In this document: in pieces, positions 31,808-40,408 of the stretch | How positions within the stretch are numbered: the first letter of the stretch is position 1 | Layout: every line of letters begins with the position of its first letter | Assembly (NCBI RefSeq): GCF_001279525.1 | Contig: NZ_LGDY01000131.1 | Coordinates: forward strand, 1 to 48,013 | Direction of reading: 5' to 3' | Source: Nocardia sp. NRRL S-836 | GTDB taxonomy: Bacteria > Actinomycetota > Actinomycetes > Mycobacteriales > Pseudonocardiaceae | DNA: 48,013 bases | Notes under the pieces: model-generated | What the model was told of the DNA's origin: nothing | Seen by the model: the letters and a program-made list of their open reading frames with translations, nothing else | The model's database searches: none | Made by a program: the position numbers and the translations under genes

Positions 31808-34663
31808 TCACGGGGTGACCGGGACGTTCGTCAGGCCTTTCTTCGCGCGGGAGACCGTGTTCGAGCCGTGCACGACGTTCGGGTTGTCCTTGCACTTCGA
31901 CGTGGACGAGACGTACACGGCGTACTCGCCGACGCCGCCGAGGTCGGAGGTGTTGCCGCGCCACACGTTGCCGCAGCCGTTGGCGAACGACGGCGTGGTG
32001 CTCGGGTTGTGCGTCTCGTAGCCGTTCTTGAACGTGCCGGGCGAGGTGAAGCTGCCGGTGTTGTTCTCGATGCGGTAGCCGGAGCCCTTCACGTCGATCC
32101 ACGAGTCCGCGGAGTTCGCGCCGCTGATGCCGGTGCCGTCGAACGTGTTGCCGGAGATCAGCCCGCCCTGCGTGCCCTCCTTGACGTCGATGTGCTCGGC
32201 GGCCACGTTCGGCCCGATCCGGTTGCCCAGCACCTGGACGCGGTCGGACCGGTCGACGCCGCCGGAGTTGCCGTGGCACGTCCAGTTCGAGTTCGCCGAT
32301 CCGATGTAGACGCCCTCGCCGTAGTCCTTCGTCACGACACCGGCGTCGGTGATCGTCGAGTTCTTCAGCACGCCGTCCGCGGAGGAACGGCGGAAGTGCA
32401 CGCCTTCCTCGTCGGTGCCGCGCACGGTCACGCCGTCGATCGTCACGTGGTGGGAGTTGTCGAGGACGATGCCCTTCTTGGAGTCCGCGACGGTGATGCC
32501 CTTGATGGTCCAGTACGGCGCGTTGTACAGCCACAGGCCGTAACCCGAGTCCCAGCCCGCGGTCGGCACCGGGCAGGACGGCGCGGTGCCGGACGGGCCG
32601 TCGTTGACCAGCACCGCGGAGGACGGCCCGGTCAGGGTGATCGGCTTGCCCGCCGTGCCGGCCTTCTGCGTGACGAACGAGCCGCGGTAGGTGCCGGGGG
32701 CGAGCTGGACGACGTCGCCGGGCCTGGCGTTCGCCAGCGCTGCCCTGAGCTGGTCGGCGTTCGCCACCGGAATCGTCCCCGTGGGCTCCTCCGGCGTGCT
32801 GCCGGCCGGGACGTCCCTGAGGAACAACGACCTGGCCGAGTCCGATGTGGACACGTCGACGCCGTGGCCGCCGGTGTAGTCGCGCCGTTCGTTCTTCGCC
32901 CAGTCGGTGATCGGGGTGCCGCCGACGTCGAGGTGCCGGTACGCGGTGCCGTTCCAGCCGAACTGGTGGACGCGCTGCCGCTCGCTGTAGAACGGCTCGT
33001 AGGCGCCACCGGTGGACAGCTGCTTGCTCATGTCGTTGTTGAAGAAGACGTTGCGCGGACCGGACGCGCCCGACCACTTGACGGCCTTCTGGCCGGCGCC
33101 CCACCAGATCGGGAACCAGTTCGAGTCGTCGGGACCGCCACCGCCCTCCTCACCGCAGTTGGCGCGGCAGTTGCCGGAGCGGTGGGCGTAGGGGACCTTC
33201 ACGGTGTTGAGCTCGAACAGGTTGTTGCGCTCCCAGCCGCCGTGCAGGTTCAGGTCGGAGTCGAAGTCGTTGCCGATGACCACGTTGCCCGACGCCGACC
33301 ACTGGAAGGTGAAGTGCCGCAGGTTGCGCGAGGTGTTGCCGGCGTAGAGCGAGTCCCACACCCGCGAGCCGCGGAAGTAGCCGTTGCCGCCCTTGCCCTT
33401 GTTCCACGAGCCGTCCAGGTGGTTGTCCACGATCTGCAGGTTCTTGGCCTCCTCGGTGACGATCGGGTGCGACCCGGTCATCTCCGCGCGGATGCCCCTG
33501 ACCCATGAGTTCGCGGCCCACTTGAACACGATGCCGTGCATCTCGTCGGCCGGCGCCATGTTGCCGTAGTTGTGCACGGCCTCGGCGGGGTTCAGGCCCG
33601 GCATCGCCTGCGTGAAGCCGAAGTTCTCGAAACCGACGCCGAGGACCGGGTCGACCAGCGGCGAGACCTTGGAGGCGTAGGTCGTCCCGTCGATCGCCGG
33701 TGAACCGTCCGACGTGGAGTCGACCGGGACGTCGAACTCCAGCGGCTTGTCGAGCGTGACCGTGGTGCCGGAGACCGCCGCGACGGTGAAGATCTGCTGG
33801 CGCATGTGCATGTTCTGCAACGGGTGCGGGGTGCCGGTGGCGAACTGCTGCTCGTAGAACTTGACCGAGTTGGCCGCGCGGACGTTGACGAGCGTGCCCA
33901 CCTTGATGTTCGTGACGGACGCGACCTTGATCGTGCGGTCACCCGCCTTCGCGGCGGTGCTCACCTTCGCGCCGACCTTCCAGTGCACGTTCACCGTGCC
34001 CTCGAAGATGTCCTTGCGGTTCGCCGGCGCGTTCGCGTAGTCGCTCGCGTAGCCGGTGTGCACGCCACGGGACTGCACCCGGAAGAGCCCGCGGCCCGGC
34101 CACAGCCAGCCGCCCTTGCCCTGTCCCGACGTCATCCCGTCCTCGTCCCAGTCCGAGCCGTCCGGGGTGAGGGTGTCGTAGCGGGTGTTCGCGTCGGGCG
34201 TGTAGACGATCTTCGTCGCGGTCGCCCCGGCGCCCCTGATGATCAGGTAGTCGGCGTCGACGTGCAGTTCCCGCGACACCTTCAGCTCGCCGGCGGGCAG
34301 CGTGATGAGGCTCAGCATGGAATAGCTCGCACCCGGCGAGCACGACGTCCTGATGCTGTCGATCGCCGCCTGCAAGCCCGCGGTGTCGTCCGCCGCGTCA
34401 TTCGGGAGAACGGCGAACTGGGAGGCGAGCTCCGCCGGTGTGATCTGACAGCTCGCGCTCGGGTTGACCTCATTGTTGCCGGGCAGCACGCCATTGCCGC
34501 GATAACCGGCTTTCGACCAGTCGTAGAGGCCGGGAACGGGTGCGCGCCGGTTGGCCGACGAGACGTCGAGGCTCGTCAACGCGGGTGCGGCCGTCGCCGG
34601 TGTGACGGGTGTGACCAGGGTGCCGGCCAAGAGCAGGCACAGCAGAGGTGGTGAGGTTCGCAT
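31808..34663 (-). CDS. Secreted protein with two parallel beta-helix modules
   Basis: 951 aa from ATG 34663, giving a Sec signal peptide (hydrophobic LLCLLLAGTLVTPVTP, cleavage near ATAA). Module 1, about residues 80-600: DDTAGLQAAIDSIR, ITLPAGELKVSRELHVDADYLIIRGAG and multiple short beta-rungs, as in pectate-lyase/exo-polysaccharidase beta-helices. Module 2, about 630-951: ANADQLRAALANARPGDVVQLAPGTYRG, typical of chondroitinase-B/DUF1565-type beta-helices, then NosD-like turns (VRGTDEEGVHFRRSSADGVLKNSTITD). Probable extracellular polysaccharide lyase or hydrolase; substrate unknown. Cys-rich loops (GNCRANCGEE, NWTCHG) suggest disulfides. A canonical promoter precedes it. Confidence 0.83.
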   Translation of the reverse strand: MRTSPPLLCLLLAGTLVTPVTPATAAPALTSLDVSSANRRAPVPGLYDWSKAGYRGNGVLPGNNEVNPSASCQITPAELASQFAVLPNDAADDTAGLQAAIDSIRTSCSPGASYSMLSLITLPAGELKVSRELHVDADYLIIRGAGATATKIVYTPDANTRYDTLTPDGSDWDEDGMTSGQGKGGWLWPGRGLFRVQSRGVHTGYASDYANAPANRKDIFEGTVNVHWKVGAKVSTAAKAGDRTIKVASVTNIKVGTLVNVRAANSVKFYEQQFATGTPHPLQNMHMRQQIFTVAAVSGTTVTLDKPLEFDVPVDSTSDGSPAIDGTTYASKVSPLVDPVLGVGFENFGFTQAMPGLNPAEAVHNYGNMAPADEMHGIVFKWAANSWVRGIRAEMTGSHPIVTEEAKNLQIVDNHLDGSWNKGKGGNGYFRGSRVWDSLYAGNTSRNLRHFTFQWSASGNVVIGNDFDSDLNLHGGWERNNLFELNTVKVPYAHRSGNCRANCGEEGGGGPDDSNWFPIWWGAGQKAVKWSGASGPRNVFFNNDMSKQLSTGGAYEPFYSERQRVHQFGWNGTAYRHLDVGGTPITDWAKNERRDYTGGHGVDVSTSDSARSLFLRDVPAGSTPEEPTGTIPVANADQLRAALANARPGDVVQLAPGTYRGSFVTQKAGTAGKPITLTGPSSAVLVNDGPSGTAPSCPVPTAGWDSGYGLWLYNAPYWTIKGITVADSKKGIVLDNSHHVTIDGVTVRGTDEEGVHFRRSSADGVLKNSTITDAGVVTKDYGEGVYIGSANSNWTCHGNSGGVDRSDRVQVLGNRIGPNVAAEHIDVKEGTQGGLISGNTFDGTGISGANSADSWIDVKGSGYRIENNTGSFTSPGTFKNGYETHNPSTTPSFANGCGNVWRGNTSDLGGVGEYAVYVSSTSKCKDNPNVVHGSNTVSRAKKGLTNVPVTP

Positions 34664-34698
34664 GTGGTGAGAACCCTTCGGCAGGGCGGGGCCGATTC

Positions 34699-34728
34699 TT
34701 TGTAGCCCATGAATGCGGAATGTGTCAA
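34699..34728 (-). promoter_or_regulatory. Sigma70-type promoter of the beta-helix gene
   Basis: Minus-strand TTGACA (34723-34728), 18-bp spacer, TACAAA (34699-34704). It lies about 36 bp upstream of the ATG. Confidence 0.6.
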
Positions 34729-34804
34729 ACATTCACGTGGCTGAAATAGGCTCTCTGCAAAGGGTTTCAATTACTTTTTGAACGCCGTTGTGGAACCGCG
34801 GGGC

Positions 34805-35470
34805 TCAGGGGCGCGGCAGCACGCCCAGGAGCGACGTGGTGATCGCGAGCCGCAGGGCCGTCCGGAGTTCGACGCGGTGGACCGCCAGTTCCGGCTCTGA
34901 CTCGTAGACGGCCAGCAGGCTCGGCGGCGGCGAGGCGTACGCGGACAGTGCTCCCGCGACCAGCAGCACGGTCAGGCAGAGGTGCTCAGCCTGGCCGCCG
35001 ACCTCGGGCAGGTGCCGCCGGACGAGCCCGGCCATCACCGCGAGGTTGTCCAGCGAGGCCTTCTTGTGCCGGCGGACCACGTCCACCGAGACGTTGTGCT
35101 CCAGCACCCCACCCTGCGCGCCGTAGAGGTCGCAGAGCGCCGTCCGGTCGGCGAGCGACCGGCTCAGCACGTCGGCCACCTGTTCCGCCCGGTCCACCGC
35201 GGACCGGTCGGGGCCGACACCGCGGGCCAGCTCGTGCTCCAGCTCGGTCAGCCACGTCGCCGTCCGGTCGTCCATCAGGTCGAGCAGCACCGCCTCGCGG
35301 GACTCGAAGTAGCGCAGCACCGCCGTCTTGGCCAGGCCGACCCGCCGGCTCAGCTCGTTCAGGGTCACCTCGGCCACCGGCTTCTCGTCGAGCATCGCCG
35401 AGGTCGTCTCCAGGATCGCCCGGCGCCGGACCTCACGCTGCTCTTCGGTGCGCGCCCGCTGGAACGTCAT
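34805..35470 (-). CDS. TetR-family repressor of the adjacent SDR gene
   Basis: 221 aa. N-terminal TetR HTH at residues about 13-60 (RAILETTSAMLDEKPVAEVTLNELSRRVGLAKTAVLRYFESREAVLLDL) and a helical ligand domain of the usual length. Divergent from the short-chain dehydrogenase at 35572. The 101-bp gap contains three copies of an 11-bp palindrome around the dehydrogenase promoter, so the regulator very probably represses both genes. Confidence 0.9.
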   Translation of the reverse strand: MTFQRARTEEQREVRRRAILETTSAMLDEKPVAEVTLNELSRRVGLAKTAVLRYFESREAVLLDLMDDRTATWLTELEHELARGVGPDRSAVDRAEQVADVLSRSLADRTALCDLYGAQGGVLEHNVSVDVVRRHKKASLDNLAVMAGLVRRHLPEVGGQAEHLCLTVLLVAGALSAYASPPPSLLAVYESEPELAVHRVELRTALRLAITTSLLGVLPRP

Positions 35471-35488
35471 GATGCCGATCCTAGCTTG

Positions 35489-35558
35489 GGTACCGTCGGT
35501 ACCTTGACAGTGTACCGGCGGTACATTAGCGTTCCGACTGTAAGTTACCGGCGGTACC
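35489..35558. promoter_or_regulatory. Three-copy TetR operator array
   Basis: TACCG-N-CGGTA occurs at 35491-35501, 35513-35523 and 35546-35556. Start-to-start spacings are 22 and 33 bp, two and three helical turns, so all lie on one DNA face. The flanks extend the palindromes (GGTACC, GTAC). Confidence 0.8.
35504..35532 (+). promoter_or_regulatory. Promoter of the SDR gene embedded in the operators
   Basis: TTGACA (35504-35509), 17-bp spacer, TAGCGT (35527-35532). Operator 2 fills the spacer and operator 3 lies just past the expected start of transcription, which implies direct occlusion of RNA polymerase. AGGAG precedes the ATG. Confidence 0.7.
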
Positions 35559-35571
35559 TTAGGAGCCTGCG

Positions 35572-36486
35572 ATGAAGTGGACCGAGCAGCACATCCCGCG
35601 CCAGGACGGGCGCGTTGCCGTGATCACCGGCGCCAACACCGGGCTGGGCTTCGAAACCGCCAAGCGGCTCGCCGAACGCGGGGCGGCGGTCGTGCTCGCC
35701 GTGCGCGACACCGAGAAGGGCGAACTGGCCGCCGCACGGATCGACGGCGACGTCTCCGTGCGGGAACTGGACCTGACCTCGCTCGACTCGGTGCGCACCG
35801 CCGCGGCCGGTCTGCGCGCCACCCACCCGCGGATCGACCTGCTGATCAACAACGCCGGTGTCATGTACACGCAGAAGCAGACCACCCGCGACGGCTTCGA
35901 GCTGCAGTTCGGCACCAACCATCTCGGCCACTTCGCGTTCACCGGGCTGCTGCTCGACCTGATGCTGCCCGTGCCCGGCTCGCGGGTGGTCACGGTCAGC
36001 AGCACCGGCCACCGCATCCGCGCCGCCATCCACTTCGACGACCTGCAGTGGGAGCGTTCCTACGGCCGGGCCGCCGCCTACGGCCAATCGAAGCTCGCCA
36101 ACCTGATGTTCACGTACGAGCTGCAACGCCGCCTCGCCGCGCACGGCACTACCACCGCCGTGGCCGCACATCCGGGTGTCTCCAACACCGAACTGATCCG
36201 CAACAGCCCGCCGATCGCCCGCGGGCTGATCACCTGGCTCGCTCCGGTCATCACCCAGACCGCCGCCGCGGGCGCCCTTCCCACGCTGCGTGCCGCCACC
36301 GACCCGTCCGTCCTCGGCGGCCAGTACTACGGGCCCGACGGCCTGGCCGAGGTGCGCGGCCACCCGCGGCTGGTCACCTCCAGCCCGGACTCCTACGACC
36401 TGGCCGTGCAGCAACGCCTCTGGGCCGTCTCGGAGGACCTCACCGGCGTGCGGTTCCCGGTCGGCCGGGCAGTCGCCGTCGCGTGA
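35572..36486 (+). CDS. Short-chain dehydrogenase/reductase (retinol-dehydrogenase/WwoX-like)
   Basis: 304 aa. NAD(P)-dependent oxidoreductase: TGANTGLG cofactor loop (19-26), NNAG (93-96), catalytic Ser144, Tyr170 and Lys174 (YGQSK). Arg45 after the second strand suggests NADP(H) preference. The length and the FGTNHLGHFAFTGLLLDLML and HPGVSNTEL segments place it with the retinol-dehydrogenase/protochlorophyllide-reductase-like SDRs. The substrate is unknown, possibly a xenobiotic carbonyl sensed by the TetR protein. Tightly controlled by three operators. Confidence 0.9.
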   Translation: MKWTEQHIPRQDGRVAVITGANTGLGFETAKRLAERGAAVVLAVRDTEKGELAAARIDGDVSVRELDLTSLDSVRTAAAGLRATHPRIDLLINNAGVMYTQKQTTRDGFELQFGTNHLGHFAFTGLLLDLMLPVPGSRVVTVSSTGHRIRAAIHFDDLQWERSYGRAAAYGQSKLANLMFTYELQRRLAAHGTTTAVAAHPGVSNTELIRNSPPIARGLITWLAPVITQTAAAGALPTLRAATDPSVLGGQYYGPDGLAEVRGHPRLVTSSPDSYDLAVQQRLWAVSEDLTGVRFPVGRAVAVA

Positions 36487-36514
36487 GCCGCGCATTCCCG
36501 CCCGGTGGTGCGGG

Positions 36515-39229
36515 TCAGGCTCCCGTGTGGGTGAACGCCGCCCACACCCGCGCCGGGTACCGGTCGCGCAGTTCGAGCACGACCGAGTGCAGTGCCCGTG
36601 CGGGCAGGCTCAGACCGTGGTCGAGCAGGGCCGAGTGGAACGCGACCGTCACGTCCGAGGCCGCGACCTCGTCGACCGGCCAGAGCGTGTCGATCACACC
36701 GGGGTAGCCGGCGAGCGTGAACGCTCCCGCGAGGTGTGCGCCGGACAGCACGGCGAGGCGCGCGGCGGGCAGCCGCAGGCGGGCGACGTCGAGGGCGGTC
36801 AACGGCCCGTCGTGCAACCGGACCGCGCTGCGCGCCGGGTTGCCGGACGGGTCGCCGGAGCAGGCGAGGTGGACGTACGGGTGGTGTTCCAGGGCGGTCA
36901 GGACGTTCTCGCGCGTGGCGAGCGGGCCGGTCAACGCCGCCGCCTCCCACAGCTCGGCCAGCGCGGCGACCTCGTGCCGTGCGTCGGAGGGAGCGACCAC
37001 GATCATGCTCGGCGGACCCACGGGCGAGGCCGCACGCGCACGAGCCCACGCGAGCGCACGGACCGTCGGGGTGTAGGAGGACACCACCCGGTCCAGAACG
37101 GACCGGCCGCCGCGTCCCGCCGCGTGCAGCGGCAGGCCGGTCAGCGGCCCGGTCGGGGACCACCACACGTGCGTGTGGTCGGGCACGCCTTCGAGCACCG
37201 GCTCGGCCACGGTGTCCCACAACCACTCCAGCACCTCGCCGAACGCGTGGTCGTCGGTGCCGAACTGCTCCGCGTGCGCTGCTGCGTCCTCGTACCGCAA
37301 GCGCGGCAACGGCAGCAGCTCCACCCGGCCCGGCCACAGCGTCAGCGCGTCGCACCGCAGCCGGCTCACGTTGAGCAGCACGACCGGACCGTCCACAGCG
37401 CACTGCTGCAGCTCGCCGATCGACGGGAACGTCAGCGGCCGGTCGTCGTCGAACACGCGGCCCAGCAACAGGTCGCGGCCGTACTCCAGCCACTGCGCCG
37501 CCAGCGCCAGCTGCCCGGCCTGGACCGCGCACGCCACCGCGTCCGCCACCAGCTCCACCAGCTCGGCGAGACCGTTCTCGACGTCCGGCCCGGCCAGCCG
37601 CAGCAGCAACGCCATGGCCCGCTCGGCACCACGCAGCGCCTGCTCCCAGTCGTTGATCCGCGCGGACGTCACGGACGCCGTGTGCGCGGCGAGCACCCGC
37701 GTCACCGGGTCGAGCGCCTCGCTCGCGGCCGACTCCGCCAGCGCCCGCGCGGCCGCCCGCAGCCGCCCCGAGTCGCCGGTCTGCTCGGCCTGGCGCAGCA
37801 GCAGCCGGGCGAAGCAGTGGTGGTAGGAGGCCTGCTGGGGGTCGGCGCGCGCGGCCCTGCCGTAGTAGATGACCGCCTCGTTCAACGTCTCCGGCGTGCC
37901 GGTGAGCTCGTAGACCTGCTGCCAGAAGCCGCCGAGGTTCGCGAGCGCCCGCGGGTGCAGCGGATCACCGGCGGGGCGCTGCCGCAGCACCTGCTCGAAC
38001 AGCTCGCCCGCCTCGATCAGCGCCTCGCGGGTGTCGGTCACGTCGAACCGCATCCGCAGCGTGACGGCGAGCATCTCCTTGGCGTCGGCGCTCTCGGTGG
38101 CGGCGACCAGCGCCCGTGCCGCGTTGACGGCGTCGGTGACCAGCTCGGGGAACCGTTCGGCGAGCTCGGTCGCCGCCTGGGTGAGGCTGGTCGCGGCGGC
38201 GGTGTGCGCGTGCCGGTCGACGGCGGCGGCGACGGCCTCCCGCAGGACCCGCACGGCCTCGCGCAACGCGTCCACGTCGCCGAAGTGCCGGTAGCGCAGC
38301 CGCAGGGCGTTGCCGAGGCTGGTCAGGTGCTCGGCGCCGGGCGGCGTGCGGCGCAGCACCTCGACCGCCTCGTCCAGCGCGCCCGGTTCGCCGGTGTGCT
38401 CGAACCGCTGCAGCAACGCACCGGCGAGGCTGTCCAGCCGGGTGCCGAGCGACTCCGGGTCCCGCGCCGACTCGACGGACCTGCGCAGCGCGCCGATGCC
38501 GTCGGTGAGCACGTCGGTGTCGCGGTGCAGCTGGGCCCGGAACTGGGCCAGCGCGCCGATCAGCCACTCGGCGTTGCCGCGTTCGGGGTGGCCCGCGGGC
38601 AGCGCGGCCAGCGCCCCGCCGACCATCGCCTCCGCCTCCTCCAGCATCGACAGGTCACCGGTGGCCGCGATCCGCGCCCGCAGCGTGGCGGCGAGGTTGA
38701 GCAGCATGCCCGGCCGCAGCTCGTCGCGGGCGTTGTCGGCGGCGATCCGGTGCGCGGCGATGGCGCCTTCGAGGTCGGCGAGCTGGCGGGTGCGTTCGTA
38801 GCGCTCGGCCAGCGCGAGGCCGAGCAGGTGCTGCATCAGGTCGTAGTCGCGCTGGCCGGGGCCGGTCTGGCGGACGACGCCCTGCGCGAGCGCGATGGCC
38901 TCGTCGAGGCTGTGCGGGTCGCCGTCGCGCTCGTAGCGGTGGCGCTGGATGCGGACGATCTCGGTGGCCTGGGTGAGGTTCACGCCCGGCCCGTCGACGA
39001 GCCGGGTCAGCAGGTCCATCGCCTCGTCGAGGTCGGCGGGGTCGTGCGCGGTCTCGTAGCGGTGCAGCAACGACGAGGCCAGCGTGCTGATCGTCTCGGT
39101 CAGGCCGCCCAGTCGCAACGCTTCACGCAGCACCGCCACACCCTCGTCGAGCATGCGGTGCTCGCCCGTGCGTTGGTACTGCTCGATCAGCGCACCGCCC
39201 TGGTTGTGCACGGCGACCGCGTCCGCCAT
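36515..39229 (-). CDS. TPR-CHAT protein with the catalytic cysteine replaced
   Basis: 904 aa from ATG 39229 (AGGGAG upstream). Residues about 1-620 are repeated helical TPR-like units (..LDEAVEVLRR.., ..LGLALAERYERTRQLADLEGAI..). Residues about 700-904 are a CHAT (caspase HetF-associated) domain: VWWSPTGPLTGLPLHAAG, the catalytic-His segment YVHLACSGD (His787), and the segment that normally reads LSAC, which here is LSGAH with Ala831 in the Cys position. The remainder (GVIDTLWPVDEVAASDVTVAFHSALL) is intact. Active CHAT proteins are Cys-His proteases in defence and cell-death systems; this one should be proteolytically dead unless another Cys acts. No effector gene is adjacent. Confidence 0.87.
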   Translation of the reverse strand: MADAVAVHNQGGALIEQYQRTGEHRMLDEGVAVLREALRLGGLTETISTLASSLLHRYETAHDPADLDEAMDLLTRLVDGPGVNLTQATEIVRIQRHRYERDGDPHSLDEAIALAQGVVRQTGPGQRDYDLMQHLLGLALAERYERTRQLADLEGAIAAHRIAADNARDELRPGMLLNLAATLRARIAATGDLSMLEEAEAMVGGALAALPAGHPERGNAEWLIGALAQFRAQLHRDTDVLTDGIGALRRSVESARDPESLGTRLDSLAGALLQRFEHTGEPGALDEAVEVLRRTPPGAEHLTSLGNALRLRYRHFGDVDALREAVRVLREAVAAAVDRHAHTAAATSLTQAATELAERFPELVTDAVNAARALVAATESADAKEMLAVTLRMRFDVTDTREALIEAGELFEQVLRQRPAGDPLHPRALANLGGFWQQVYELTGTPETLNEAVIYYGRAARADPQQASYHHCFARLLLRQAEQTGDSGRLRAAARALAESAASEALDPVTRVLAAHTASVTSARINDWEQALRGAERAMALLLRLAGPDVENGLAELVELVADAVACAVQAGQLALAAQWLEYGRDLLLGRVFDDDRPLTFPSIGELQQCAVDGPVVLLNVSRLRCDALTLWPGRVELLPLPRLRYEDAAAHAEQFGTDDHAFGEVLEWLWDTVAEPVLEGVPDHTHVWWSPTGPLTGLPLHAAGRGGRSVLDRVVSSYTPTVRALAWARARAASPVGPPSMIVVAPSDARHEVAALAELWEAAALTGPLATRENVLTALEHHPYVHLACSGDPSGNPARSAVRLHDGPLTALDVARLRLPAARLAVLSGAHLAGAFTLAGYPGVIDTLWPVDEVAASDVTVAFHSALLDHGLSLPARALHSVVLELRDRYPARVWAAFTHTGA

Positions 39230-39553
39230 CGGTTCTCCCTGTGGTTCTCAGCTCGCACAGCCTGCTGCGCCGGAAGGGCGTCGTGTGGTGATTTGCCGTT
39301 GTTTCCCCCGTTTGGTGCTGTCAGGTGACGTGGAATAACGCAGAGCGTTGTCATTCCAGCGGATGAAGGAAACCATCGAAAGAGGGGCTTCCGTCCCGGA
39401 AATGTGCGTTATGGCACGCACTCAGGCGGGTGTTCGGAGCACCCGTTCGTGATCGGGACATCACCGTTCGGCGGCTCGCCGACTGGTCCGGAAGGTGCAA
39501 AGGTCTTGTGCTGTTCAGCAGTGAGCGTTCCAACGAACAGGAGCACCCGAGGT
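39230..39553. promoter_or_regulatory. Divergent control region between CHAT and 2-MIB genes
   Basis: 324 bp without a gene. It contains an interrupted dyad at 39331-39358 (TGGAATAACG paired with CGTT and ATTCCA, 3-nt bulge). No clear -35/-10 pair or CRP site was found. AGGAG precedes the methyltransferase start. Confidence 0.4.
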
Positions 39554-40408
39554 ATGGCGAGCCCCACTGTGAAGCCGGTCCTGCGCACCGACTACCAGCG
39601 TTCCGTCGCCGACTACTGGAACAGGGAGAAGGACCCGGTCAACATCAAGCTCGGCGAGGTCGACGGGCTCTACCACCACCACTACGGCCTCGGTGAGTAC
39701 GACCCGGCCGTGCTGACGGCACCGGCGGAGGTGCGCGACGAGGCGATCATCGCCGAGATGCACCGCCTGGAGACCGCGCAGGCGAACGTCCTGCTCGACG
39801 CGTTCGGCGACGTGCCGCTGGGCGGCCACCTGATGGACGGCGGCTCCGGCCGCGGCGGCACGAGCTTCATGGCCAACGCGCGGTTCGGCGCCCAGGTCGA
39901 CGGCGTCAGCATCTCCGAGCAGCAGGTGGCGTTCGCGAACGCCCAGGCCGTCGAGCGCGGTGTGGCCGACCAGGTGCGGTTCCACTTCAAGAACATGCTC
40001 GACACCGGGTTCGAGACCGGGTCGTTCACCGGCATCTGGACCAACGAGACCACGATGTACGTGGACCTCCAGCAGCTCTACGGCGAGTTCGCCCGGCTGA
40101 TCGCGCCCGGCGGCCGGTACGTGTGCATCACCGGCTGCTACAACGACCTGACCGGCGGGCGGTCGCGGGCGGTCAGCCAGATCGACCAGCACTACATCTG
40201 CAACATCCACCCGCGCAGCGCGTACTTCAGGGCGTTGGCGGACAACGGGTTCGTGCCGATCAGCGTGGTCGACCTGACGCCGGACACCATCCCGTACTGG
40301 GAGCTGCGGGCGCAGTCGAACGTCGCGACGGGCGTCGAGGAGCCGTTCCTGACCGCGTACCGGGAAGGCAGCTTCCACTACCTCCTGATCGTCGCTGACC
40401 GGATCTGA
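39554..40408 (+). CDS. Geranyl diphosphate 2-C-methyltransferase
   Basis: 284 aa from ATG 39554. Transfers a methyl group from S-adenosylmethionine to C2 of geranyl diphosphate, the first step of 2-methylisoborneol synthesis. Seen: N-terminal SVADYWNREKDPVNIKLGEVDGLYHHHYGLG, characteristic of this group; SAM motif LMDGGSGRGGTSFMANARFG; NETTMYVDL; and IAPGGRYVCITGCYND. Full length. The stop and the next start share one base (TGATG), so it is translationally coupled to the synthase. Confidence 0.93.
   Translation: MASPTVKPVLRTDYQRSVADYWNREKDPVNIKLGEVDGLYHHHYGLGEYDPAVLTAPAEVRDEAIIAEMHRLETAQANVLLDAFGDVPLGGHLMDGGSGRGGTSFMANARFGAQVDGVSISEQQVAFANAQAVERGVADQVRFHFKNMLDTGFETGSFTGIWTNETTMYVDLQQLYGEFARLIAPGGRYVCITGCYNDLTGGRSRAVSQIDQHYICNIHPRSAYFRALADNGFVPISVVDLTPDTIPYWELRAQSNVATGVEEPFLTAYREGSFHYLLIVADRI

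Noticed and set aside
36515..39229. CHAT protein as part of a gasdermin or bNACHT-type defence island
   Set aside because: No gasdermin, NACHT, TIR or nuclease gene is adjacent, and the catalytic Cys is missing.
36290..39328. Plus-strand 1012-aa frame opposite the TPR-CHAT gene
   Set aside because: Shadow; no domain, Arg/Gln/Val-rich, whereas the minus strand has clear TPR and CHAT domains.
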